Shown: in pieces, positions 23,526-33,792 of the stretch
How positions within the stretch are numbered: position 1 is the first letter of the stretch
Layout of the letters: the number at the start of each line of letters is the position of its first letter
DNA from: Caldithrix abyssi
GTDB taxonomy: Bacteria > Calditrichota > Calditrichia > Calditrichales > Calditrichaceae
Reading direction: 5' to 3'
Assembly: GCA_011369465.1 (NCBI GenBank)
Contig: DRQG01000142.1
Location: forward strand, 1 to 64,000
Length of the DNA stretch: 64,000 nucleotides
The notes under the pieces: generated by a model
Databases searched by the model: none
Told to the model about the DNA's origin: nothing
The model's input: the letters and a program-made list of their open reading frames with translations, nothing else
Position numbers and translations under genes: made by a program

Positions 23526-25691
23526 ATGAAAAAGCAGATGTTCCTTCCATGGATTTTCTTATTCATCGGTGTGTTTTCGGTTTTCTCAGCGGCCCAGGTT
23601 TCCGAACCCCATATACTGAGGGCGGTTTTCACTACCGAATCCATCGATGTTGACGGACATCTTTCCGAATCCGTATGGCAAAATGCGCCGCGTATAAGCA
23701 ATTTTACACAACGCGAATTAAATGAAAACCAGCCGGCAACCGAACGTACCCAGGTAGCAGCGGTTTACGACACTGATAATTTGTATTTTGCCGTCTGGTG
23801 TTACGACAGCCAGCCGGAAAAGATTGTGGCCCAAAAGATGAAACGGGATTTCGATTACGACACCGAGGACAATTTCGAAATCATCATCGATACCTACCAC
23901 GATAAACGCAACGGTTATTTGTTTGTTACCAACCCCAACGGCGCCCGCTTTGACGCCCTTGTGCAGAACAACGGACAGCAGTTTAACCGCTCCTGGGACG
24001 GGGTGTGGAATGTCAAAACCACATTGACCGGCGAGGGCTGGTTCGCCGAATTTGTCATTCCCTTTTCCACTTTAAAATTTGGCACCGGAAAAAAACAGGT
24101 CTGGGGTATTAATTTCGAAAGAAATATCCGTCGTAAACGCGAACAGGTGCTCTGGCAAGGCTGGTCGCGCGATTCGGAGCTGGAACAGGTAGCCCGCGCC
24201 GGCATTCTCGAAGGTATCGAAGGCGTCAGCAGCGTTACATTGGTGGAAATTAAACCGTACGGCCTGGCCGGCACAGAACATAAACCGGACGCGGGAAATA
24301 CCGGCGTTTACAATCTTGGCGGTGATGTGAACTATTTGATAACGCCCACGCTTAAACTGAATTTAACCCTAAACACCGATTTTGCGCAGGTGGAATCCGA
24401 CCGTCTGCAGGTAAACCTGACCCGCTTTTCGCTCTACTATCCCGAAAAGAGAGAGTTTTTTCTGGAAGGAAAAAGTTATTTTGATTTTGGCTTAGGACGC
24501 AGTATTCAACCGTTTTACAGCCGGCGAATCGGTTTGGCGCCGGATCACTCTACCATTCCTATTATTGGAGGCGCACGGGTGATCGGCAAAGAAGGTATGA
24601 ATACGCTGGGCGGAATGAGCATTCAAACAGCAAGTGCGCAGGATACCATCCCGTCAACAAATTATACGGTGCTGCGCTGGAAGCGGGATATCTGGAAGCA
24701 GTCCACCATTGGATTTATGGGCGTAAATAAATGGGAACCGGGGCGAATCAACACGGTGTACGGCGGCGACTTTCTCTATTCGTCTTCCAATCTGTTTGGC
24801 GATAAAACCTTTATGGTCGGCGGCGCCCTGGCGCAAAGTTATACATCCGACCGCGATAAAAAAACGGGGCTGGCTCATCGTATTTTTCTGGATTTTCCCA
24901 ACGACTTTATCGATTTTTCAGCCATTTGGGACAGAGCCGAAGAAAGCTTTAACCCGGAGGTCGGCTTCCTGCGCCGTGAAAATTATCAAATGATCATGAT
25001 GGATTTGCGCATTAAGCCCCGTCCCAAATTTTTACCTTTTATTCAAAAATTTGTCTTTAAGCCCTTTGATTTTAACTACTACATCAATGACAGCACGCAC
25101 GAATTGCAATCCCTGTGGTCGGAATTCCGCCCCCTGGGTTTTACCACCAAAAGCGGTGAGTTTTTCGAGGCAAATATCCAGCGCCGGGCGGAAAACTTAA
25201 CCGAGGATTTCGAAATCCACGATGGTATCGTTATTCCCAAAGGTGAGTATTGGTTCACTCGTTATGAATTGCAATTCGAAACCTTTGACGGGCGTCCGGT
25301 TTCGGCTTTTCTTTTTTATCAATGGGGTGATTTTTACGATGGCACACGCACGGAATGGTTTATACGCAGCACGGTGCAGCTCAATAAACACCTCAGTTTT
25401 AAACTGGACTATACCCAAAACTTCATTCATCTGCCCGCCGGCAGTTTTGCGGTGAATGAATTCGGCGGCAGAATGGATATGGCCATTACTCCCGATTTGT
25501 TCGGCGCTGTGTTCGGCCAGTGGAATGACGAAGAGGAAACCGCGCTGATCAACTTCCGCATCAACTGGATACCCACTCCGGGAACAAATTTCTATTTTGT
25601 GGTAGATCAGGCCATCGATACCCGGAGACATACGATAAAACTTACCGATACCACCATCCTCACCAAGCTGATCTGGCGTTTTGTGCTTTAA
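23526..25691 (+). CDS. DUF5916 outer-membrane protein with CBM9-like N-terminal domain
   Basis: About 721 residues. ATG 23526 sits 10 nt after GGAG; a GTG at 23520 is the alternative. A signal peptide (LPWIFLFIGVFSVFSAAQV) is followed by a CBM9/DOMON-like domain at ~30-240: SIDVDGHLSESVWQNAP, VAAVYDTDNLYFAVWCYDS, DNFEIIIDTYHDKRNGYLF and GWFAEFVIPFSTLKF. From ~250 the DUF5916 part begins (YGLAGTEHKPDAGN; NLTLNTDFAQVESDRLQVNL; FYSRRIGL) with alternating beta strands to a C-terminal LIWRFVL, as in an outer-membrane barrel. Such proteins are frequent in this bacterial group; their role is unknown, though a link to polymer handling is often supposed. Stands alone, 73 nt after the LamG-like gene. 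Confidence 0.85.
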   Translation: MKKQMFLPWIFLFIGVFSVFSAAQVSEPHILRAVFTTESIDVDGHLSESVWQNAPRISNFTQRELNENQPATERTQVAAVYDTDNLYFAVWCYDSQPEKIVAQKMKRDFDYDTEDNFEIIIDTYHDKRNGYLFVTNPNGARFDALVQNNGQQFNRSWDGVWNVKTTLTGEGWFAEFVIPFSTLKFGTGKKQVWGINFERNIRRKREQVLWQGWSRDSELEQVARAGILEGIEGVSSVTLVEIKPYGLAGTEHKPDAGNTGVYNLGGDVNYLITPTLKLNLTLNTDFAQVESDRLQVNLTRFSLYYPEKREFFLEGKSYFDFGLGRSIQPFYSRRIGLAPDHSTIPIIGGARVIGKEGMNTLGGMSIQTASAQDTIPSTNYTVLRWKRDIWKQSTIGFMGVNKWEPGRINTVYGGDFLYSSSNLFGDKTFMVGGALAQSYTSDRDKKTGLAHRIFLDFPNDFIDFSAIWDRAEESFNPEVGFLRRENYQMIMMDLRIKPRPKFLPFIQKFVFKPFDFNYYINDSTHELQSLWSEFRPLGFTTKSGEFFEANIQRRAENLTEDFEIHDGIVIPKGEYWFTRYELQFETFDGRPVSAFLFYQWGDFYDGTRTEWFIRSTVQLNKHLSFKLDYTQNFIHLPAGSFAVNEFGGRMDMAITPDLFGAVFGQWNDEEETALINFRINWIPTPGTNFYFVVDQAIDTRRHTIKLTDTTILTKLIWRFVL

Positions 25692-25838
25692 CGAAATATC
25701 CATTCCGGCTCCTACGTTTCAGAAAAAATGGGGCATTATATTCAGCAAAACGCTGCTTCTATTTTCGTTCCATTAAGGCTTGTAATTTGTCTGATTTATA
25801 TTAAATTACTGTTTTATCTGAAATTGATAAGGTTTTTT

Positions 25839-26639
25839 ATGCTGGACAGGAAGAAAATAGCGCGGCATTTAAAAACAACTCTGTTCGGGCGAAATCTGTT
25901 TTTACTGGAAGAAATCGATTCTACCAATAAATACGCCATGCAGCTGGCCCGTGACGGGGTGCCAGAGGGTACGGTGGTTTGCGCGGCCTTCCAAACCGCC
26001 GGTCGGGGACGCTTTGAACGGAACTGGTACGCTTCACCCGGCGAAAACCTGCTTATCAGTGTTATTGTGCGACCAAAACAAAACATAGAACTTGTTCAAC
26101 GCATCACCCTTGCCGTATCGGTAATTTTACTGGAATCTACCCGCGACTTTCTTAAAAAATACGGTTATGAACCGCTGGATATGCGTTTAAAATGGCCTAA
26201 TGATTTGATGGTCGGCTCTAAAAAACTGGCCGGCATTTTGACCGAATCGCTTCTGAAAGGCAAAGCGGTGGAAGCGCTGGTGATCGGGATAGGCATAAAT
26301 CTCAATTTTCAACGGGACAATATGCCGCAGGAAATACGTGATACGGCCACATCGATCCGGATTGAAACCGGTAAACATGTGGATGTAAGCCGATTTTTCA
26401 CCCATTTTTTATACGATTTTGAACAAGCTTATGAACGGCTGGAACGCACCGATTATGCCGATGTGGCAGAGCACTGGAAAAAGTACAACCAACAGCTTGG
26501 ACAGGATATTCTTATCCGTACCATGCAGGGCGAAGAGCGCGGCCGGTTTATGGATGTGAACGCCGAAGGCCATCTGATATATGAAGACGAAGCAGGAAAC
26601 CGGAAGGAATTATTAGCCGGGGAAATTATAAACGGGTAA
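25839..26639 (+). CDS. birA: Biotin--[acetyl-CoA-carboxylase] ligase
   Basis: A 266-residue enzyme that activates biotin with ATP and attaches it to AccB (encoded at 46855). I start at ATG 25839, preceded by AAGG; the open frame from 25728 has no ribosome site and adds only hydrophobic residues. The catalytic core shows EEIDSTNKYAMQLARDGVPE, QTAGRGRFERNWYASPGENL with the GRGRxxxxW biotin loop, and LKWPNDLMVGSKKLAGILTE with the key Lys. The usual N-terminal DNA-binding winged helix of E. coli BirA is absent, so this is a ligase without repressor function. It is followed after 2 nt by coaX, and the two form an operon as in many bacteria. Confidence 0.94.
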   Translation: MLDRKKIARHLKTTLFGRNLFLLEEIDSTNKYAMQLARDGVPEGTVVCAAFQTAGRGRFERNWYASPGENLLISVIVRPKQNIELVQRITLAVSVILLESTRDFLKKYGYEPLDMRLKWPNDLMVGSKKLAGILTESLLKGKAVEALVIGIGINLNFQRDNMPQEIRDTATSIRIETGKHVDVSRFFTHFLYDFEQAYERLERTDYADVAEHWKKYNQQLGQDILIRTMQGEERGRFMDVNAEGHLIYEDEAGNRKELLAGEIING

Positions 26640-26641
26640 TT

Positions 26642-27424
26642 ATGTTAGTTGCTATCGACATTGGAAACACGCATACGGTTGTGGGGATTTTTAAGGGCCG
26701 GGAACTGCTGTACCACTGGCGGATTATGTCCGATCTGACCCGGACGGAAGATGAGATAGGCGCTATGCTGCTTTATCTGTTTGAACAGCGGCAGTTTGAT
26801 CCTGCAGCTGTTGACGGCGTATGCATCTCCTCTGTGGTTCCTGATCTGACGCCCATCTATCAAATGATGAGCAAGCGCTATCTGAACAACAAGGCATTGA
26901 TTATTCACTCCGGTTTAAAGCTGGATATGGGGCTCAAATATCTGGAACCGAAAGCCATTGGCGCCGACCGCTTGTGCAACGCCGTGGCCGGGATCGAAAA
27001 ATACGGCCGGCCGCTTATTATCATTGATTTCGGAACGGCAACCACCTTTGATTGTATCAATGCGGCGGGAGAATATCTGGGCGGAGCCATTGCTCCGGGT
27101 ATTCAGTCCTCTTTTGACGCCTTACATCAGAAAACGGCCAAATTGCCCCGCGTGGACAGCCGCTTTCCCGTCAATGTTATCGGCCGAACCACCGAGGAAA
27201 GCATACAAAGCGGCATCATGCGCGGATCGGTGCATCTGGTGGAAGGATTGATCACAGAAATAAAGGAAGAGCTGGGCGGGGAAAGCACGGTGATCGCCAC
27301 CGGCGGGTTGGCCGGAAAAATAGCCGAGCATACGTCTTCCATCGATAAAGTGGATTATTATTTAAGTTTGGACGGGATTGCTTCGATCTATTATAAAAAC
27401 GTTTCGGATCAAACCATACACTAA
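26642..27424 (+). CDS. coaX: Type III pantothenate kinase
   Basis: A 260-residue cytoplasmic kinase catalysing ATP-dependent phosphorylation of pantothenate, the first step to coenzyme A. Family motifs are complete: MLVAIDIGNTHTVVGIFKG at the start (phosphate 1), PKAIGADRLCNAVAG at ~103-117 with the catalytic Asp, PLIIIDFGTATTFDCI at ~122-137 (phosphate 2), GGAIAPGI, and TVIATGGLAGKIAEH near 220 (adenosine). Length is the usual ~255-260. It lies 2 nt after birA and is almost certainly co-transcribed. Start ATG 26642 needs no alternative. Confidence 0.96.
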   Translation: MLVAIDIGNTHTVVGIFKGRELLYHWRIMSDLTRTEDEIGAMLLYLFEQRQFDPAAVDGVCISSVVPDLTPIYQMMSKRYLNNKALIIHSGLKLDMGLKYLEPKAIGADRLCNAVAGIEKYGRPLIIIDFGTATTFDCINAAGEYLGGAIAPGIQSSFDALHQKTAKLPRVDSRFPVNVIGRTTEESIQSGIMRGSVHLVEGLITEIKEELGGESTVIATGGLAGKIAEHTSSIDKVDYYLSLDGIASIYYKNVSDQTIH

Positions 27425-27477
27425 AGATGTTCTTAATTAAAATTTATCGGTTACCTAATTTTACTTAGATTACAACT

Positions 27478-30400
27478 ATGATCTACAAAGAAAAAGTTTT
27501 GCTCCTGCACCGCAATGCGCTTATTCAGGAAAAAATCTTCAATTATCTGCACGAAAATGATTACGCCGTGATTATGGCCAACAATGCCGAAAATACGTTT
27601 AGCCTGGCCAAAAGCATGAAACCGGATATTATCCTCTGGGGTGACGCTCTTACGACGCATTCCAAACAGGTTATCCGCAAGATTAAGAGCAGCCCCTTTG
27701 GGCAAAACATACCCATTATTGCCCTGATACCCGATGTGGAATTATTCGAGCGTTACGAAATCGAAAAGGACGGCATCAGCGATGTGCTGGACACGATGCC
27801 TAAGCTCCCCGATCTGAAACTGAAAATACGTTCCCATTTGGCCAATCGCCGCCGCATTTTACAATATGAAGACAAACTGCGTCGTTTGCGGGCCTTAAAC
27901 GAATTGGAGTTTCAGCTCATCCAGACGCGCGAGGTGATACGCGCCTGCGATCTGGTGGATGACTATATTTTAAACACATACGGTGTACAGGCCCTGCTCA
28001 CTCTGGTTTTCAATAACAAAACTAAGGAATACGATTACAAAAGTTTTCTAACGCCGGATACAAAAATTCAACAAAAACTCAGCACCATATTTGAGCTTAA
28101 AATCTGGCAAAAATATTTTTTCGCCAATCCCAAACTGGAAACCGGCCGCATTGTCGATCACTATATTTTGGAATTGTTTTCCACCATCGGTTTGCAGGGT
28201 GTGGCTTTCTATCAGTTTCCGCTGCAGGCCATGGGCAAGCAGATCGGTTTTATTATTGCCGGCATCGGCGATGAAAAAGATTTTAACAAAGAAAAAATAG
28301 ATGAAATTTCGCAGCTTTGTACCGCACTGTCTTCACGGGTGCTGCAAATCCGCAGCATTTTTGCTCAAACGCCGGTTACCCGGGAAGATACCTCGGCCGT
28401 AAAACATCTTTTTTTGCGCTTAAATGAGGACGAAATTTCAAATTACCTCAGCCAACAGCTGTTAAGCACATTGCGGGCGGATGTCTGTATCTATTTTAAT
28501 TATAATGAAGGATTCCGTTTTCTTTATCCGCAGTACTGTTACCGCAGCGACAAAGATGAAAACATTTTCGAAGATGAAAAACCGCCGGTTCTGATGCTGA
28601 AAGATTATCCCACTTTCGAGCAATTTCTGGAATCGCGAAAAATGAGCGTACACTATAATCTGTCGGAAAAGCCCCGTAAAGATTTGCAGGCTATGGCCGA
28701 ACTGGCCGGGAAAACATATAACTCATTGCTTATTTTTACGGTAAAGGTCGGTAACGAAATAAAAGGCTTTTTCCTGGTCGGCGCTCAAAACGGGCTTAAA
28801 CGTTTTACCCGCAGCGATATCCACCGTTCGGAACAAATGATCCAGAGAGCGACCAGCGCGCTTATCGAAAGCCGGGTGGTCCGCCAGGCGCAGGTTACCA
28901 TCAAACAGCTGGACCGCATCTTTGATCTGAGTAAAGAGCTCACCCTGGAAAATGATATTGAGGATTTGCTTAAAAAAATCGGCAAAGCTATCCGCCGTAC
29001 ACTGGGATGGAATATTGTGCTGGTGGAACGGCGCAACCTGTACAACGCCCGCTACGAAAATGTGTGCGCTCTGGGCCTGAAGGAATCGGAATTCGAACTT
29101 CTTAAACAGACCTATCCGGATTCGCTCTATCTGGCTCTGAAAGACCATTGTTACAAAATAAGCAATTCCTGCTTTTACGATCATGAAAAAGGCGACGGGG
29201 CGATTACCCCGGCGGATCAAAAACGGTTCCAGCGTTCCATAGGCAAAGAATGGGACGATGAGGACTGGATTCTGGTACCCATCCAAAGCCGGGGAAGGGA
29301 ACTGGGCTATATTGCGGTAAACGATCCGGTGGAGCGGGTACGACCAACCGAGGAGAAGGTACGCAGCATCGAATATTTTGCCAATCAGGCTGCCGTGGCG
29401 CTGGAAAACGCCTCCTTGTACGAAAATCTGAAATCTTCGGAGCTCAAATACCGCTTACTGGCAGAAACGATGACCATGGGTCTGGTTACCTGCGATTTTA
29501 ACGGCAGTATCATCTATGTTAATAAAAGCCTGAGCAATATGCTTAAATACGAACGTAGCGAAAGTTTGCTGCAGCAGAATATTTTTGATCTGTGTTCCAA
29601 TAAAACCCGCAACGATTTCGAAAAAGGCGTATTGCAGATGATCAAAAGCGGGAAAGACGAAAAAAAGAACGCCAAAGAAGGCATCGAAATCGAATTACTG
29701 GCCAATGACAATACCTACATCCCCTTTAAAATTTATTTGACGGATTATTATCAACAGACCAAAAAGGTCGGATTTTTAGGCGTGCTCTCGGATATGCGTC
29801 CGCAGCGGCGTATCGAACGTTTGAAGGCCGATTTTAATTCCATGATTGTCCACGATCTGCGGTCGCCTCTCAACATCATTCAGGGCTATATCGACATTGT
29901 GCGCAACCAGGTTGTGGGGCAGATATCGGAAGAACAGTCCGATTTGCTGTTTATCGCCAAGGAAAATGTGGATAAGGTGCTCAAACTGATCGATAATTTT
30001 ATGACCGCCTCCAAAATGGAAGCGGGTAAATTTGATCTGGAAATGGAAACCCATTCCCTCAATTCGGTGATAGAGGCTGTTTACGAACACAATCTGGTTC
30101 TGGCGCAAAAAAAGGATATTGAGATGTCCATCGACCTTGATCCGAACATTGCCTTGATGGAATTTGATAAAATGCGTATCGAACAGGTGCTTTCAAATTA
30201 TATCAGCAATGCTATAAAGTTTACCGATAAAGGCGGTAAGGTGGAAATTCGCAGCAAGCTGGTTAAAGAATACAATGAACTGACCAGCGAAGAATCGATG
30301 GCCGTGCACGTGGCGGTCAAAGATTCCGGTGTGGGTATCCCTTACGACGAACAGGACAAGGTGTTTAATAAATACGAACAAACCGAGGCGGGTAAAGACG

Positions 30401-30543
30401 CCTCGTTAAAAGGAACCGGACTGGGGCTGGCCATTTGCAAGGAAATTATTTCTCTGCATAAGGGCGAGGTCTGGCTGGAAAGCGAACCCGGAAAAGGCAG
30501 TACCTTCTATTTCAGTTTACCCATCAAACCGCTTAAAATTTAA
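27478..30543 (+). CDS. Large soluble histidine kinase: pseudo-receiver, GAF regions, PAS, HisKA, HATPase
   Basis: A 1021-residue protein with no membrane helix. Residues 1-125 fold like a response-regulator receiver (KVLLLHRNALIQEKIFNYLH; KPDIILWGDALTTH) but Gly stands where the phospho-Asp should be and Asp is one place later, so it is probably not phosphorylated. Two or three GAF-like segments fill ~130-640 (the third ends in YIAVNDPVERVRPT and ANQAAVALENASLYENL). A PAS domain lies at ~655-780 (LLAETMTMGLVTCDFNGSII). HisKA has MIVHDLRSPLNIIQGY with His792; the ATPase has NYISNAIKF, DSGVGIP and GTGLGLAIC. It follows coaX by 53 nt and precedes mutS by 12 nt. Partner regulator and signal are unknown. 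Confidence 0.88.
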   Translation: MIYKEKVLLLHRNALIQEKIFNYLHENDYAVIMANNAENTFSLAKSMKPDIILWGDALTTHSKQVIRKIKSSPFGQNIPIIALIPDVELFERYEIEKDGISDVLDTMPKLPDLKLKIRSHLANRRRILQYEDKLRRLRALNELEFQLIQTREVIRACDLVDDYILNTYGVQALLTLVFNNKTKEYDYKSFLTPDTKIQQKLSTIFELKIWQKYFFANPKLETGRIVDHYILELFSTIGLQGVAFYQFPLQAMGKQIGFIIAGIGDEKDFNKEKIDEISQLCTALSSRVLQIRSIFAQTPVTREDTSAVKHLFLRLNEDEISNYLSQQLLSTLRADVCIYFNYNEGFRFLYPQYCYRSDKDENIFEDEKPPVLMLKDYPTFEQFLESRKMSVHYNLSEKPRKDLQAMAELAGKTYNSLLIFTVKVGNEIKGFFLVGAQNGLKRFTRSDIHRSEQMIQRATSALIESRVVRQAQVTIKQLDRIFDLSKELTLENDIEDLLKKIGKAIRRTLGWNIVLVERRNLYNARYENVCALGLKESEFELLKQTYPDSLYLALKDHCYKISNSCFYDHEKGDGAITPADQKRFQRSIGKEWDDEDWILVPIQSRGRELGYIAVNDPVERVRPTEEKVRSIEYFANQAAVALENASLYENLKSSELKYRLLAETMTMGLVTCDFNGSIIYVNKSLSNMLKYERSESLLQQNIFDLCSNKTRNDFEKGVLQMIKSGKDEKKNAKEGIEIELLANDNTYIPFKIYLTDYYQQTKKVGFLGVLSDMRPQRRIERLKADFNSMIVHDLRSPLNIIQGYIDIVRNQVVGQISEEQSDLLFIAKENVDKVLKLIDNFMTASKMEAGKFDLEMETHSLNSVIEAVYEHNLVLAQKKDIEMSIDLDPNIALMEFDKMRIEQVLSNYISNAIKFTDKGGKVEIRSKLVKEYNELTSEESMAVHVAVKDSGVGIPYDEQDKVFNKYEQTEAGKDASLKGTGLGLAICKEIISLHKGEVWLESEPGKGSTFYFSLPIKPLKI

Positions 30544-30555
30544 TCCTGTATATTA

Positions 30556-33174
30556 ATGAAGAAAAAAGCTGCAACCCCGCTGATGGAGCAGTACCTGAAT
30601 ATCAAAGCGGATTATCAGGACGTTATTCTGCTCTATCGAATGGGTGATTTTTACGAGACATTTTACGAAGACGCCAAGGTGATATCCAAAACGCTGGGTA
30701 TTGCCCTGACCAAGCGCGCGCATGGTAAGTCGGCGGATGTGCCTTTGGCCGGTTTTCCCTACCACGCCTTGGATAACTATCTGCCCAAACTGCTCAATGC
30801 CGGTTTACGGGTGGCCATCTGCGAACAGGTGGAAGACCCCAAGCTGGCCAAAGGCGTCGTGAAAAGGGAAGTGGTGGAAATCGCTTCACCCGGCGCAACC
30901 CTTTCCGATAAACTGCTGGACAGCCGCTCCAACAATTTTTTGGCCGCTGTGGTTTGCGACGGCAACCGCTGCGGACTGGCCGTGGCCGACGTATCCACCG
31001 GTTCTTTTCAAACCGCCGAAATCGGGGAAGATGTACTGCTGGAGCAGCTCATCCGCTATCAACCCAAAGAGATATTGGTGCCCGCGCAGCTGCACGACAC
31101 GCTGGAACAGAAGGTGCGCAATCATCTGAATACCATCCTGACCAAACGGGATGACTGGGTTTTTAGCCGCGATTATGCCTACGAACAGCTTCTGCGTCAT
31201 TTCGGTACCCATTCCTTAAAAGGCTTTGGCTGCGATGATTTAAGCGTAGGCGTGCAGGCCGCCGGGGCCATTGTGCATTATCTGCAGGAAAACTACAAAA
31301 CCCGCCTGCCCCATTTTGTGCATCTGCAAGTGCTTAATTTATCGCGTTTTATGGTGCTGGATGAGAGCAGCCGCCGCAACCTGGAAATTGCCGAATCTTT
31401 AAGCGGCGGCGGACAGAGCGCCACTTTGCTCACTGTATTGGATTATACCGCAACACCGATGGGCGCCCGTACTTTTAAGCAATGGCTGCAGCAGCCTCTT
31501 CTGGAAAAAGAAGAAATTGAGAAGCGGTTGGACATCGTAAGTGAGTTATTCGAAAATAACGAAGTACGGAAGGATCTGCACCGCGATTTGAAAGGCATCT
31601 CCGATATGGAACGCCTTTTGGGCAAAATTGTTACCGGCCGCGCTAATGCCCGCGAATTGTTGGCTTTGAAGCATTCGCTGGAGGTAATCCTCCCGGTACG
31701 CAAAATCATCGAGGACAGTGGTCTGACCAATCTGATGCAAACTTTCCTCGAACTGGACCCTTTGAGCGAGCTAACCAAGTTGATTACGGAAGCCATCGTC
31801 GAGAACCCGCCTCAAACCATCCAGGAAGGGGGCATTGTACGCAGCGGTTTTAACACCGAGCTGGACGAACTGCGCAAAATATCCGAAGAGGGCAAAGACT
31901 GGCTGCTGCGTTACCAGGAAGAAGAACGGGCTAAAACGGGTATTACTTCGCTGAAAATTAACTATAACAAAGTGTTCGGTTACTATCTGGAGGTAACCAA
32001 TGTGCATAAAGACCGCGTTCCGGATTATTTTATACGCAAACAGACTCTGGTAAACGCCGAACGCTATATTACGCCGGAACTAAAGGAATGGGAAGACAAA
32101 ATCCTCGGCGCGGAAGAAAAAATCAACCGGCTTGAATATGAGATATTTCAGACTATTCGTCAAAAGGTGGGCGATTACGTTTTAGCCATCCAGAAAAACA
32201 GCAAACGGATCGCCGAACTGGACTGCTACCTGAGTTTGGCTGTAGCCGCCCATGAGAATAATTACGTCCGGCCGGAAATAAACGACAGCCAAGTATTAAC
32301 CATCACCGAAGGACGGCATCCCGTAGTGGAAAAAAATCTGCCGCCCGGTGAGGATTTTATTGCCAACGATGTCCACCTGGACCCCGATTCCGAACAGATC
32401 TGGATCATTACCGGACCCAATATGGCCGGTAAATCCACCTTTCTGCGGCAGGTCGGGCTCATTGTGTTGATGGCTCAGATCGGCTCGTATGTTCCGGCGC
32501 TCAGCGCTTCCATCGGTATTGTGGATCGGATTTTTACCCGTGTGGGCGCCAGCGACAATCTGGCGCTGGGCGAAAGCACGTTTTTGGTGGAAATGAATGA
32601 AACGGCCAACATTCTCAACAACGCCACCAATCGCAGTTTAATTTTACTGGATGAAATCGGGCGCGGCACCAGCACCTTTGACGGCCTGTCCATCGCCTGG
32701 TCTGTGGCCGAATATATTCACAATCAGGACAGACTGCGTTCCAAAACCCTCTTTGCCACCCATTATCACGAACTGACCGAACTGGCTGTGCTTTACCCGC
32801 GCATAAAAAATTATAACGTAGCGGTGGAAGAGTGGGAAGACCAGGTCATATTTTTGCGGCGTATCGTTCCCGGCGGAACGGATAATTCGTACGGCATCTA
32901 TGTGGCCCAGATGGCCGGTTTACCCGCCGAATTGATCGAACGGGCCCGGGAAATTCTGGCCAATCTGGAAGCAAATGAATTGACGCCGAATTCTTTAAAA
33001 CCCCGTCTGGCCGAACGGCAGAGCGGACGCAACGTGGATGCGAATCAACTTTCGCTTTTTCCCGATCAGGAGTCGGGCAAACTAAAAAAGAAACTGGAAG
33101 AGATGGATATCAACAATCTGACGCCTTTGCAGGCTCTGCAAAAATTGGATGAGTTAAAGAAAATGCTTAAGTAG
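30556..33174 (+). CDS. mutS: DNA mismatch repair protein MutS
   Basis: An 872-residue mismatch-recognition ATPase. The N-terminal domain has the mismatch-binding Phe-x-Glu within YRMGDFYETFYEDAK (~residues 26-40). The ATPase shows WIITGPNMAGKSTFLRQVG (Walker A, ~616-634), ASDNLALGESTFLVEM, LILLDEIGRGTSTFDGLSIA (Walker B and signature) and ATHYHELTEL. Near the end, NQLSLFPDQ resembles a beta-clamp-binding peptide. It is the canonical MutS1 and not MutS2, because domain I is present. Only 12 nt separate it from the upstream kinase gene, so they may be co-transcribed. mutL is not in the window. Confidence 0.97.
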   Translation: MKKKAATPLMEQYLNIKADYQDVILLYRMGDFYETFYEDAKVISKTLGIALTKRAHGKSADVPLAGFPYHALDNYLPKLLNAGLRVAICEQVEDPKLAKGVVKREVVEIASPGATLSDKLLDSRSNNFLAAVVCDGNRCGLAVADVSTGSFQTAEIGEDVLLEQLIRYQPKEILVPAQLHDTLEQKVRNHLNTILTKRDDWVFSRDYAYEQLLRHFGTHSLKGFGCDDLSVGVQAAGAIVHYLQENYKTRLPHFVHLQVLNLSRFMVLDESSRRNLEIAESLSGGGQSATLLTVLDYTATPMGARTFKQWLQQPLLEKEEIEKRLDIVSELFENNEVRKDLHRDLKGISDMERLLGKIVTGRANARELLALKHSLEVILPVRKIIEDSGLTNLMQTFLELDPLSELTKLITEAIVENPPQTIQEGGIVRSGFNTELDELRKISEEGKDWLLRYQEEERAKTGITSLKINYNKVFGYYLEVTNVHKDRVPDYFIRKQTLVNAERYITPELKEWEDKILGAEEKINRLEYEIFQTIRQKVGDYVLAIQKNSKRIAELDCYLSLAVAAHENNYVRPEINDSQVLTITEGRHPVVEKNLPPGEDFIANDVHLDPDSEQIWIITGPNMAGKSTFLRQVGLIVLMAQIGSYVPALSASIGIVDRIFTRVGASDNLALGESTFLVEMNETANILNNATNRSLILLDEIGRGTSTFDGLSIAWSVAEYIHNQDRLRSKTLFATHYHELTELAVLYPRIKNYNVAVEEWEDQVIFLRRIVPGGTDNSYGIYVAQMAGLPAELIERAREILANLEANELTPNSLKPRLAERQSGRNVDANQLSLFPDQESGKLKKKLEEMDINNLTPLQALQKLDELKKMLK

Positions 33175-33477
33175 AATCAATCCGGGTGTTATTCTGCACC
33201 CTTCATTTTAAGTATGGGATTGATCCGGAATGATGCAAAATAGCGCACAATTTACTGGCCCGGAAGACAGAAGCCGTACAAAAAAATAAAGTTCAACTTT
33301 TTTTGTCCGAAAAAGCAGAATACGTTTCGAATAAATAAAGGATGGTATAACTTCAATAAAATTTGATAATTAAATAAACTTTCACTTGATTTGTTGGAAG
33401 CGATATTTTATTTTTAATCACTAATGTATGTATATCCGACAATTTATGTTAGTTAGGTTGTTTGGGAGGAAAGGCGA
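33175..33477. other. Gene-free gap with weak terminator and AT-rich promoter region
   Basis: GGGTG (33184-33188) and CACCC (33197-33201) form a small hairpin followed by a T-rich tract, a possible mutS terminator. The rest is AT-rich, with the near-palindrome AAAGTTCAACTTT around 33291-33303. It must carry the promoter of the HU-like gene, which I cannot place exactly. Confidence 0.45.
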
Positions 33478-33792
33478 ATGAGAACGGTTACCAAAAAGGA
33501 CGTTGCCAAGCGTACCGCACAAGAACTGAACGAAAAAATCTACACTGCAGAAAGATTTGTCGATGCCGTATTCACTGTGCTAAGAAAAATATTGAGCGAA
33601 GCGGATCCGGAAGTACGTATCGAAATTCGTGATTTTGGTGTATTTGAAGTTAAAAAGACCAAACCAAAACCTAAAGCAAGAAATCCACGCACAGGTGAAA
33701 TCATTTATGTTCCCGCCCGTCGTAAAACCCATTTTAAAGCCGGAAAATTGTTAAAAGATGTTTTAAAGGAGTCCATACCGGAAGAAAAATAA
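33478..33792 (+). CDS. HU/IHF family DNA-binding protein
   Basis: A 104-residue nucleoid protein with strong GGGAGGAAAGG before ATG 33478. It opens MRTVTKKDVAKRTAQELNEK, followed by the helix AERFVDAVFTVLRKILSEA, the saddle strands IEIRDFGVFEVKKTK, the flexible arm tip KARNPRTGEIIYVPARRK and THFKAGKLLKDVL. These are the standard HU/IHF features; the long arm and positive charge suit DNA bending. Which of HU or IHF it is cannot be decided. It stands alone, flanked by AT-rich gaps of about 300 and 250 bases. Confidence 0.94.
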   Translation: MRTVTKKDVAKRTAQELNEKIYTAERFVDAVFTVLRKILSEADPEVRIEIRDFGVFEVKKTKPKPKARNPRTGEIIYVPARRKTHFKAGKLLKDVLKESIPEEK

